A DNA stretch of 64,000 bases, taken from positions 2,414,160-2,478,159 of the forward strand of contig NBBA01000004.1 of assembly GCA_002794785.1 (NCBI GenBank), read 5' to 3'. Shown one piece after another: positions 1-8,863 of this stretch (position 1 is the stretch's first letter; each line of letters begins with the position of its first letter). This DNA is from Coniferiporia sulphurascens (Eukaryota > Basidiomycota > Agaricomycetes > Hymenochaetales > Hymenochaetaceae). The notes under the pieces are model-generated. The model saw only the letters and a list, made by a program, of their open reading frames with translations, did no database searches and was not told the origin of the DNA. Made by a program: the position numbers and the translations under genes.

Positions 1-560
1 ATGACCGGCACGGGCAGGAACCCGTGGCCTTCGACCTTGCTGGGCATTGTCTTGATCACTTCATTGGCTATGCTCTCAGAGACGAGAAGAGCATCATTCC
101 GCTGGTATGCATCCGTAATGTCCATTTCGACGATGTCTTTTCGAATCCCCTTATGTGTAGAGCAAATAGAAACAACAGTACTCTGAGTCACGGGTGAGCT
201 CGGCCCGTAGACTACACTGGGCGAAGACATCTTCTTGATCCTGTCGCGGGGAGTCTCTTGGCTCACCGGTCCTCGTCCACGCTCGACGTCGATGTGCAGA
301 TGACGGGCAGCGTCACGGCGAAGGAGAAGAGGCTTGAGAGCTGATGGCATTTTCTGGCGGCGCTTCCTGACGACGCGATATACCAGCCAGATGATGAGGA
401 TAGAGACCAAAACCGACCCGCCGACACCGAAAGCGGGGACCAGGATGGGATGAGCAATAGAGGAGGTAGAAGCATTGACCACGGTGTCGACAGCTGGAGC
501 CGCTGCGACGTCGGAAATTATGTCGGGAGGAAGGACTGTGTGTAAAGGAATGGAAGGCAT
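1..560 (-). CDS. Copy A of the subtelomeric single-pass membrane protein family, 5' part, runs off the window
   Basis: The first 186 codons of a gene read leftward from an ATG at 560-558 and continue beyond base 1. The frame is open throughout. The protein starts MPSIPLHTVL. It has a short N-terminal segment, one hydrophobic stretch (about residues 39-62, ending IIWLVYRVV), and then a basic KRRQK stop-transfer run, so the tail is expected in the cytoplasm. It aligns along its whole length with exon 1 of copies B (16711-15971) and D (58551-59291), sharing RRDAARHLH, ERGRGP, ETPRDRIKKMSSPS, CSTHKGIRKD and VEMDITDAY. It is visibly more diverged than B and D are from each other. Function is unknown. 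Whether the rest of the gene is intact cannot be seen. Confidence 0.8.
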   Translation of the reverse strand, partial: MPSIPLHTVLPPDIISDVAAAPAVDTVVNASTSSIAHPILVPAFGVGGSVLVSILIIWLVYRVVRKRRQKMPSALKPLLLRRDAARHLHIDVERGRGPVSQETPRDRIKKMSSPSVVYGPSSPVTQSTVVSICSTHKGIRKDIVEMDITDAYQRNDALLVSESIANEVIKTMPSKVEGHGFLPVPV

Positions 561-630
561 AGCGGGATAGCGAGTGGGGGTGGAAAACTTAGTGTTCTTC
601 CTGCACGGTGAGGAGGCGGGGGTAACACGT

Positions 631-648
631 CAAGTTCACGAGGAGACC
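631..648 (-). promoter_or_regulatory. Conserved 18-bp 5' element of the family (copy A)
   Basis: On the minus strand this reads GGTCTCCTCGTGAACTTG. The identical 18-mer lies upstream of the start codons of copy B (16798-16781) and copy D (58463-58480). In D it sits about 20 bp downstream of a TATATAAAA box, which is where a transcription start would be expected. In A the TATA position is only TTATTAAAA. It may be a core-promoter or 5'-UTR element, or a remnant of an upstream reading frame. Confidence 0.5.
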
Positions 649-1796
649 CACGTCCGGTAGATAGGTTTTTAATAACACGACGACGTCTGAGACACTGAGG
701 TCAGCTTGACTCGAGTGACAGCTTGCATCTGCGGCGGGCCCATGCCAGCCATAGTCCACAGCACCAGCCCGCCCTCACATCGTGCGCAAGCAGCTCAAGT
801 GTACAAAACCACTCGAACTGCATGATGTAAGAATGAGGCTGGGTACCATTCTAAAAACGCGAAACTGAGCAGCAGCAAGCAGGGTAGTTCTATGGATCAA
901 CGCAACTCAGCCCGTTATCCTTCTGGAACCTGCGCGCTTCGATGCGATAGGTACTAGCAGATACCAGATAGGCGCCAAGGACTCCAATGTCCATCCGTAA
1001 TCCATTGACTATGTCATATTGAACATTGGTATAAGAGTGACAGCATTATCGCATATCGACTTGGTCAGCCAATGTGTGGGACGGAAATGAAGTTCCAAGA
1101 GGACGCGTCAATAGGGGAAGCTCGAGAAAATGAAAAAATCCGCCAGCTGTAGTAAGTAGCTGTGATCGTTAGTGACGCGATGCGACCCTTACTAGTATTT
1201 ATTGAGTGACCTCTTGGCGCAAACTTCAGTCTTTTGCTTCTGCCATTATTCACTAAAAAACGAAAAGCTTCTTGTGTATGATAAACGTAGTTTAACGCCG
1301 TCCGCAAAATTTTCGTGAACGCCTTTATGTTGGAATTCGGGAAGGTCCGGTTTATCCTAATCCGGTTCCTTTCTTACTAACAGTAAATTCACACTCCGAT
1401 CCAAGTTTCGGCATAGGTTAGGCATACCTTCTCCCGTCACCTTTAAAAAAAAAAGCAGCCCGGCAATTCACCACGACATATCTCTCTTCTTCCACTACTA
1501 TAGCATCATAAAATATAGTATAGAGAATCATGCACCAACCAGGAGACCTGAAGTACTTTTAGAAGTTGAGTGGGTTGTAGTTGAGAGTAGTGGTGTATAA
1601 TCACACAGTGGGGGAAAGGATATTCAATGTATTTCTTTGTAGGCTCACTGGCCACTCCTTTATACTAGTACTGTGGTAACTTATTAACTAATCCTTTAAG
1701 TTTATCCTTATTAGTTTTACTGTGGCTCTTTAGCCAGGAGTGTTAGTAAATTGATGAAAATTGTGATTGCCAGATTGACGGATTAGCAAGATTGAC
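649..1796. other. Region without a supportable gene upstream of copy A
   Basis: The first 200 bases weakly resemble the upstream regions of copies B and D. The rest becomes AT-rich from about 1200 onward and has only short frames broken by stops. I see no RNA gene or named element. Confidence 0.5.
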
Positions 1797-2797
1797 ATGG
1801 CAAGACCTGTAACTCTAATCGATACCAGGAACCTATGCCAACATTGTAAAGATGTAGATCAAGTAGCATGGAAAGCATTTAACATTGCATGTGCAACAGT
1901 AGGACAAAATGCAGGATATGACAACTGTCAAATTGTTAAGCTCAACAGTTACGCGGTGATCAACGTCGGGGCTTCCTGATCGTCGGAACTGATGGTGCGG
2001 CAACGGGGCTTCCTAGATGTCATAAGTTGGGGATGATCGTCGGTGGGGCTTCCTGATCGACGATGTGGACGCAGTAGGCTTCTGAGGGTAAGTCGGGTTA
2101 CGATGAAAAGGCTGAGGCACAACGGCGCACAGTAGACTGGTGGTAGCAGATAATGGGCTTGTATGAACAAAGAGCACAAGCTTAGGGCTTGTGCTACTGA
2201 AGTTACATGCTTATATGCTACTCTATGTGTTTACTACTGTAGCGGCCTGTGTAGGGTAGTTTACCAGACTAATGGAAGGTCATGGAAACCCAAGGAGTGC
2301 CTTGGTAATACAAGTAGGGCTATCAGTAAGCAAAGCACGTCATGATGGTGCAATAAGGCATCATCATGGCGTCTTATGGCGCAAGGCGGAATAAGGATGA
2401 GTAAGGCAGAGAGATGGGGGAGTTGTGCCGACTGATGATGATGAAGAGGAAGTGAGTCAGCGCAGTAAGGGAAAAGTAAAGGAAAATTGTAACACAAATT
2501 ACATTTGATCATACTACAGGGGAACAACAAGTGGCAGAAAGGCTAGAAGTAATAATTGAACATAGAGCAACTATGTTCTCATACCAATTGAATAGATATG
2601 TAATCAGTGCTTACACAAGAACCAAGATTTATAATCAGCCACATAATGAATTATGTTATCAAAGGGCAGTTATTACATCAACCAACTATGCAGAAGCAGC
2701 ACACCAAATAGTTCATACTATCAATAAACAATTACGAGAACAACTATTCGCATACAAAGCCAACTTCATAGCCAAAGGACACACAACAGTAGATTGA
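1797..2797 (+). pseudogene. AT-rich unidentified ORF split by a solo LTR
   Basis: An ATG at 1797 opens a frame that runs to the left LTR boundary at 1933. If the LTR and one copy of the CAAAT duplication are removed, the frame continues without a shift from 2500 to a TGA at 2795-2797, giving roughly 145 codons. After that stop the same frame stays open for about 38 more codons. The left part contains a CxxC pair (CQHCKD). The base composition is much more AT-rich than the gene core. I do not recognise the protein; a retroelement or another mobile-element origin is possible. The LTR insertion breaks it. Confidence 0.5.
1934..2494 (+). mobile_element. Solo LTR, 561 bp, with 5-bp target-site duplication
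   Basis: The element begins TGTTAAGCTC and ends ATTGTAACA, so it has TGTTA/TAACA ends as expected for an LTR. It is flanked on both sides by CAAAT (1929-1933 and 2495-2499), a perfect 5-bp duplication. A second copy of the same length lies inverted at 7377-7937 with a different duplication. Inside is a perfect 9-bp hairpin (AGCACAAGC at 2173-2181, GCTTGTGCT at 2187-2195) that the other copy also has. No internal retroelement genes lie next to it, so it is a recombined solo LTR. The parent family (Ty3 or Ty1 type) cannot be assigned from the LTR alone. Confidence 0.9.
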
Positions 2798-3076
2798 AAG
2801 GAACCAAACCAAAGACAGGAGTTAGTACCAATAGATAAGGAAATCATAATACAATGGTTCAATGATCATCAGGAAAAACTCAAAAAGCTGATAGACAATG
2901 GCAATTTCCATAGTAAAAGATAGTACTCCATAGTTTTTGTCAAATCTGATAGTACTTCATAGGCACACATAGTTTGGGTTGGTGGTGTAAGCCCAGGGCT
3001 CACTACTCTGACAACTACTGGTACTCCGATGCGCACGCTGGCGGATCCGACGCAGACCGCCAGGCCAGACACACAC
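2798..3076. other. AT-rich sequence continuing the broken ORF, then non-coding
   Basis: About 120 bases extend the open frame of the AT-rich relic past its stop codon. After that no frame is supportable. Confidence 0.4.
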
Positions 3077-3230
3077 CATCGGACAGGACACAGTCCGATG
3101 CACACTGTCGGACTGGACACAGACAGATGGAGCTAATCCTTGCACCAGCGGAGCCAACACACTCGCTGCGCATCGGACACCTATACACGTCGGACTATTG
3201 CACGTGTCCGCCCGTTGGTCACCTGACCTG
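3077..3230. repeat. Cluster of TCGGAC/GTCCGA palindromes
   Basis: CATCGGAC (3077-3084) and GTCCGATG (3093-3100) form a perfect 8-bp inverted repeat. Further copies of TCGGAC or GTCCG follow at about 3108, 3173, 3198 and 3208. The surroundings are AT-rich, so this GC-rich palindromic block stands out. No coding frame fits it. Confidence 0.55.
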
Positions 3231-3314
3231 ACCGACGGTCACATGATCGGAATTCCTCTGGACTGTACAGATCTACACTTACATAATTCCCCTGCTATTC
3301 CTGTCCGCTTTCTG

Positions 3315-3401
3315 CACCTTTGTTGCCTCAGTCTATCTGACAGCAACAAAGGTGAGTAGTTATAGCATGGAATGTATGTAGTCTATCTGACAGCAACAAA
3401 G
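3315..3401. repeat. 12-bp perfect hairpin overlapping a 22-bp direct duplication
   Basis: CACCTTTGTTGC at 3315-3326 pairs with GCAACAAAGGTG at 3343-3354 (12 bp, 16-nt loop). The 22-base segment at 3330-3351 recurs exactly at 3380-3401. The two signals overlap, so a hairpin-associated local duplication is likely. Confidence 0.7.
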
Positions 3402-3796
3402 ACACCTTTATCCTTTCTGTCCTAGGCTGAACTTTAGTGTTGCCAACTCCTGGTTGGCTTCCAGGTGGGTATGATTTTTCATAGGTGCATATAGTGAGAC
3501 ATAGCACATGGGATATCTCATAGTCATGTAGACTGAATGGCACCATAGTTTCTGTAGAACGTGATAGCACCACAGTTATTTTTCAGTGATTATGTATTAT
3601 ACAGTATATCCAGCCCGGCACTGTGTGTAGTATTAATAAGCCAATACATTATTTATTATAAATGGTTGTACAAATCTATATAGATGTCGCCTATTTCGGC
3701 TCCTCTACCTGTAAAACTGCAGTTCCATGCACACCAACAGGGGCGAGATGGAGGCAGGAGGACATGCAGCATGCATGATTTCTGACTTAGAAAATT

Positions 3797-5650
3797 TTGT
3801 TGTCAGGTAGTTTCGGGAATTGCCGGGAGTGTTTACCCAAAGCGGACGATGACACGTGTCTTTTGTCTGTCCTTTTTCTCTCTCACCTCAACCATGTCGT
3901 CTGTGGTCACAAATCTATTGTAAGTCCAAATGGTTTCTTTTTAAAACTAGAGCCTGACAAGCTACCTATTCTACACATAATTTCAGGTATGCAGAGGAAT
4001 GATAAACATGAGTCAAGTGTAGCATTATCTTCTTCAGTGTCATCCTCATTGCCTCCCGTTAATAGGTTTTCACCTGCTGTCACACCTGCTCCGACTTCCA
4101 CACGCACGAAAACCTCACATACAAACCATTGGATTCCTCAGCTGCACAAATCTCAACGTGCGCATACACCACCATCCCGGAGGCGTTATTAGAGGACCTG
4201 CACAAGCCATGTAAGACCTCCCACCGTCATCTGTCGTCTGTCCCCCTGCATGGCCCCAAGGCTAATTTTCAGGTCCTCGTTCTGGAACGCTTCCGACCGG
4301 TAGACCAAGCATGGCAGGCCAATTTGCACGTGTGACGCCGTTCCCGGGCTGGCCTGGTCTTGGGTTCCCAGAAGCACAGCAGCAGGCGGACAATGCCGGC
4401 TCGCCACAAATGCAACCTCCTTCGGGTCCGCATGGCTTGCCGCCGACTGCAGCAAGACAGATGCATCCACCTGGCGCACCTAATCAACAATTACAGATGC
4501 CCAACTGATGACTGAAATTGGAGAGGACGAACCTCAGACAGCGATCCAGCACGTGGAGAAGAAGGTGCAAAAATGGTGTGCCTCCTCTTCGTTCGTGAAG
4601 TCTCCACTTGTGGCCTCTACGGAGCAGACAGTGCTCGATCCGACAAACATGCCGAACAACGTGCCGTTGGCCGATTCCGATGTCGATATCAACGTTGATG
4701 GCGTGCAGCCCCTCAAGCTTGACGACTTTACGTGGAACATAACCTCTGCAGGGTCCCTCTCTCCCGAGTTCGAACCCACTTTTGCGCTCTTCTCTGACCA
4801 AGATCGCGTACTTTCCGTGCACCTCGGCAGGAGACTTGAAGGTTCCATTTGTCTAATGCCGATAACCTGTACTTACTCCTCGTCCACTCCGCCGCAGCAC
4901 GCTGGGTCGGCACCCTTCAAAGACTAGCACTGGGCTCCGTAGGTGGCTCGCACTCACCTCTGTCGAGGCAAGGACCGCCGCCCCCTGAATATAGTACATT
5001 GTTATCCCTTTTTCAAGTTTTCCTAGTTGATGCTGGAGAAAGAGCAGCTGGTAACTTATCACATACCCCTGACGCATTGAAACGTGCATACAATATCTTG
5101 CTGCAGGCCCTTGGCCACTTGAAACGAACGAATCAAGTACGTCGCCTTCATTATTTGTTACCAATGAAACCCGAGTTATGCTAAAAATACAATATGGCCC
5201 AAGTGTGTGGTTGATGATATGAGCGTAGGCTTAACGTGTCCTTCAATACACTTAACCATGAAATGCTGTCAGTCGACTTGGGCCTCATGGAGGGTAAGTC
5301 CTTGTCTCTGGTAACAGTGATTATTGCCTGTACTGATGGTTATGTGTAGCAATAGCAGCGGGGGACCAGCAGCGTTTGCTGGCTATTCATGCTGAGGCTA
5401 TTGGTTCAAGGGTCTCATTCGGACAACATTGGGCCATGGATGTCTGTCATTAAGTCGCTCGGCCGATGGATCGCAGCACTGTGCGTGACTGTCAGGACAT
5501 GAAACTTCTCTGGGACTACAAGTTTGCAGAGAAGCTGTGTCTCAACCCCCAATTCCCTGGTGTGTTCTGGTTATCTTTTGTAAGTATTATACCATTGTTT
5601 GTATGCTTAACCCACCTGCATGTACATAAGTTTATTCAATGGAAAAATGT
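3797..5650 (+). pseudogene. Decayed multi-exon coding relic, unidentified
   Basis: Several plus-strand stretches have coding character. 4311-4508 is rich in Pro, Gln and Gly. 4508-4927 is an acidic frame. 4940-5130 contains a helical-looking segment. 5230-5300 and 5350-5600 contain frames such as HEMLSVDLGLMEG and MKLLWDYKFAEKLC, separated by plausible GT-AG introns (for example donor GTAAGTCC near 5293, acceptor TGTAG near 5350). Stops and frame changes prevent one continuous model. It could be a gene fragment carried by a mobile element. I do not recognise the family. Confidence 0.35.
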
Positions 5651-5689
5651 GTAATTAATTAAAATGCAAGCTGGTTTCCACTATGTGAA

Positions 5690-5905
5690 CTATCCAGCAC
5701 TATGGGTTACTATAGAGAGCTAGTATGAGTTACTATGAGTTACTCTGAGCTACTATACATACCTATGGAAGTCTATGCAGAATTTGAGGATTCTATATAG
5801 TTTCTCACTAATCTACATAGCTCTATGTAGATGGGACTTAACTATGTGCCTATGGGGACTATGGCTAACTATATAGTTCCCATAGGCACTCATAGGTAGC
5901 TTGTT
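5690..5905. repeat. CTATG-rich low-complexity tract with an 11-bp hairpin
   Basis: The tract repeats variants of TATGAGTTACTA and CTATG. Within it GTGCCTATGGG (5846-5856) and CCCATAGGCAC (5879-5889) form a perfect 11-bp inverted repeat around a 22-nt loop. Confidence 0.6.
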
Positions 5906-5911
5906 TTTTTC

Positions 5912-6240
5912 CTGATGATGAACCTTCATATAGAGTCACACCCAGGTATAGCAGGATAACAAATATAAATGCTATAGGGCCTGAGGAGCTCTTTATGCCA
6001 GTAGACAATAGGACACCAGAACAAACCCCTTTCAACGAAGTAATGGAAATGACTCAATCTTAGTCTACAGTAATAAGTAACAAGCCACAACAAGATAAGA
6101 TTAAGAAGGCTAGCATAATTGCTGAGCCACACAAGTATATCTAAGCGTTCGGCTAAGAATAGCCGATGGAAGCATGGCGATCAATTGAAGATGCAATTGA
6201 TGGGAGCCAAGTATAGTGCATCGCACAGCAGAACTGATTA
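5912..6240 (+). pseudogene. AT-rich coding remnant, possibly retroelement-derived
   Basis: A plus-strand frame reads about 50 codons from near 5912 to a TAG at 6061-6063, and then about 23 more codons to the next stop. A second frame follows from about 6135 to 6237 (contains QLKMQLMGAKYSASHS). The AT-rich codon use matches the relic at 1797-2797 rather than the chromosomal genes. I cannot name the protein. Confidence 0.3.
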
Positions 6241-6369
6241 GGAAATAAGGAGAAGCATCATAGGTATAGTAGTATCCAAGAATGGTTAACTCAGGTATTA
6301 TACTGTATGACTTGATGGAAACTCAGGGAAGGTTCTGGCATAAGATAAAGATAGCATGGTAGGCTGTAG

Positions 6370-6715
6370 AACATACCGGAATATGTAACTGACTCATAGG
6401 AAGCTAAGAATAGTAAATAGCATGTACAGGATTGTACCGGAACATTCTTATGACTTATAAATCAAGAGTAGTATGTTGTAGTATCTACCAGAACATAGTA
6501 AATAGACTACAACATGTAGGGTATAAAAGCCCAATGTAAAATTGTGGTAAAAAGCAGTTTAATTCATCTCTTGTCTCTTACCACCATCATCAGCTCTAAC
6601 ACTCTAGCGAGTGAAGGGTATCAAGCCTACCCTAAACTAACTAGTATTACTGTGTGAATCTGTTATCACTTGTTTCAATCCCTTAGTCAGGGAGTGAATC
6701 TAACAGACACCATAA
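6370..6715 (+). mobile_element. LTR-like promoter block (tentative)
   Basis: Three direct copies of a motif close to ACCGGAAYAT occur near 6373, 6437 and 6487. They are followed by TATAAAAG (6522-6529) and a block ending TCTAACA at about 6714. Enhancer-like repeats, a TATA box and a TAACA end are what an LTR would show. I could not find a matching TGTTA start or a target duplication, so the boundaries are unproven. Confidence 0.3.
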
Positions 6716-6757
6716 GGTGATCATATGAGAAATAACTATCTACAATTGGCTGTTGGT

Positions 6758-6820
6758 GCTCCACTGAGCTCCACTGTGCTCCATGCACTCCACTATGCTC
6801 CACTAGGCTCCACTGAGCTC
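6758..6820. repeat. 10-bp minisatellite, GCTCCACTGA-type, about six units
   Basis: Successive units GCTCCACTGA, GCTCCACTGT, GCTCCATGCA, CTCCACTAT, GCTCCACTAG and GCTCCACTGA are followed by a partial GCTC. The third unit is diverged and the fourth is one base short. Confidence 0.8.
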
Positions 6821-7376
6821 ATAGTGAAGTCATATGCTATCATAATGACTCTACCATGACGCTTAGGCTGTGTGTGCCACCCCACCATTACAGCACACTA
6901 CCCTGTAGACTTATGTGCCAGTGGCTTGATGTTGAAATGCTGCCTAACAGCTTGGATGAGGTAAGTTGTTAACTTGTCTTGTTGGCCTCCTGTACTGGTT
7001 CCTGCATGTTGTCTTGTCATCTTGGACACTTGTCCTTTAGAGTTTGTGGCTGGCTTTGGTAAGCGCTTCGGTTCCTGCCGAGTGTGGCTTAATCGCGTAA
7101 TGCGATATCGGCTAAAGGTCCATAGGCGGGTACCTTCCAGTCGGTGTCCTGTCGTCGATCACATTATCCAGTGGTTCATTAATGTGGTTTATCCTAGTGA
7201 TATGTCATGTGTATCCTGGAGGTGGCGCCAGGGGTGATCCATTTGATAACCATAGTGTTATCACGTAAAGATTAACGTTGCTGATCTGTTGATCGGCGGT
7301 CGTCGATCCCTTTGCTGATAGATTCTCAAAGAGGGTGATTACCTTTGCACATAATCGGTGAGCATTAGCTAGGAAT
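6821..7376. other. No supportable gene
   Basis: Only short frames broken by stops, and no repeat structure that I can define. Confidence 0.4.
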
Positions 7377-7937
7377 TGTTACAATTTTCCTTTACTTTTC
7401 TTTATTTTGCACTGACTCACTTCCCCTTCGTCATCATCAGTCAGCGCAACTCCCCCATTTCTCTCCCTTACTCATCCTTATTCGCCTTGCACCATAAGAC
7501 GCCATGATGATGCCCTATTGCACCATCATGACGTACTTTGCTTACTGATAGCCCTACTTGTAGCACCAGGGCATTCCTTGGGTTTCCATGACCTCCCATC
7601 GTCTGGCAAACTACCCTACACAGGCCGCTACAGTAGTAAACACATAGAGTAGCATATAAGCATGTAACTTCAGTAGCACAAGCCCTAAGCTTGTGCTCTT
7701 TGTTCATACAAGCCCATTATCTGCTACACCCAGTCCACTGTGTGCCGCTTGGCCATAAACCACTTCATCGTAACCCAACTTCCACTTAGAAGCCTACCAC
7801 GTCCACATCACCGATCAGGAAGCCCCATCGACGATCTCCCTCGACTTATGACATCTAGGAAGCCCTGTTGCTGTACCATCAGTCCTGACGATCAGGAAGC
7901 CCTGACGTCGATCACCGTGTAAACCTCGAGCTTAACA
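7377..7937 (-). mobile_element. Solo LTR, 561 bp, inverted copy of the 1934-2494 element
   Basis: In its own orientation it starts TGTTAAGCTC and ends ATTGTAACA. It is flanked by GGAAT on both sides (7372-7376 and 7938-7942), a perfect 5-bp duplication that differs from the CAAAT of the first copy. It has the same length as that copy and close sequence similarity, with a handful of substitutions and compensating small indels. The 9-bp hairpin of the family is present. The different duplications show two independent insertions, each later reduced to one LTR. Confidence 0.9.
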
Positions 7938-7942
7938 GGAAT

Positions 7943-8671
7943 GTATTATCCTGCAACATCCTGTATGGGAAGGATCCTGAGACCACTCATAGGTCACATT
8001 CCTTGTCATGTATGTGCAGGTTCACTATCGTCTGGACATGGACATTGTGCAAAAACTCCTGTACATCGAAGATGTACATTTGTACTGTGTGCATTACCCT
8101 GACCTCCATGCCATCACCTATAGGGTCTACAGCGTGATCTGTAGTTACCTGGCAGTTCATGTACCCTGCCATGTAAAAGCATTCAGTTATTACTGTGTTA
8201 AATGCTTCCCATGATTGATTGTATGCAGTCTGGCATCAGTGGCAGAGTCTTGATGTGTCAAGAGTCTTTAGTGGTTGCTTGAGCATCATGATTGGCCTGA
8301 TGTTCCCAAGAAGTCCTGGTTTTCTAGTTAGTTCCATCCCCATGTTGAATGATTGCTGGATAGTCTCCGTGGGAGTCCCTTCCTGTATTGGTAGTCACTG
8401 GTGTCATTGTCTAAGCTTGTAAGCAAGCTTATTCATCAATTCCTAACAGGCAAGTACTGAGATTACAAAGCATATATAGTATAATAGGACTGAACGGCAC
8501 TAATGAACCCCTCAAACCTTTGCCCCGATGACGTCTCACCAACAAGCAAAGGGCTGAAGACAAGGGTGGCATTGGAACAACCTCGGTCTGGGCTTCGGAA
8601 GTAGAAGAAGGGGTGGGGTGGGGGAGGGCGACGGAGGGGGAGTAAAGCCGTGTGAAAGAAAGATTTTGAAA
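7943..8671. other. No supportable gene
   Basis: Mixed-composition sequence with short frames only. The right end leads into the small PDZ-like fragment on the minus strand. Confidence 0.4.
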
Positions 8672-8796
8672 TTACTCAACGTTTTCGAACTCGGCGACGA
8701 GTGCGGCGAGGGGTGTGAGGGGGTTTTGTGAGCCGGGTGGGAAAGAAGGAGAGGTGAGGCGCCCGAATTGGACGAAGAGGTCTTCGCACTGGAGGC
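8672..8796 (-). pseudogene. Fragment of a 26S proteasome assembly chaperone (Nas2/PSMD9 p27-like), PDZ part only
   Basis: A single minus-strand exon of about 40 codons follows a GCCAG splice acceptor and ends with TAA at 8674-8672. It reads GLQCEDLFVQFG and then a segment ending LAALVAEFENVE. This resembles the first part of the PDZ domain of Nas2/PSMD9 (GLQ..D..V.FG). The true proteins have an N-terminal helical region and a C-terminal GLLGC-type ending, and neither is visible on either side. So this is a truncated copy of a gene whose functional version must lie elsewhere. The assignment rests on a short match. Confidence 0.45.
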
Positions 8797-8863
8797 CTGG
8801 CAGATATGTAGAGGTTGTTAACAAGATCAACAACTTGCAAAAAGAAAATGCTAACCATGTCAC

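Noticed and set aside
2986..3283. Possible LTR from TGTAAG to CTTACA
   Set aside because: No target duplication: the five bases on the two sides differ, and no second copy was seen.
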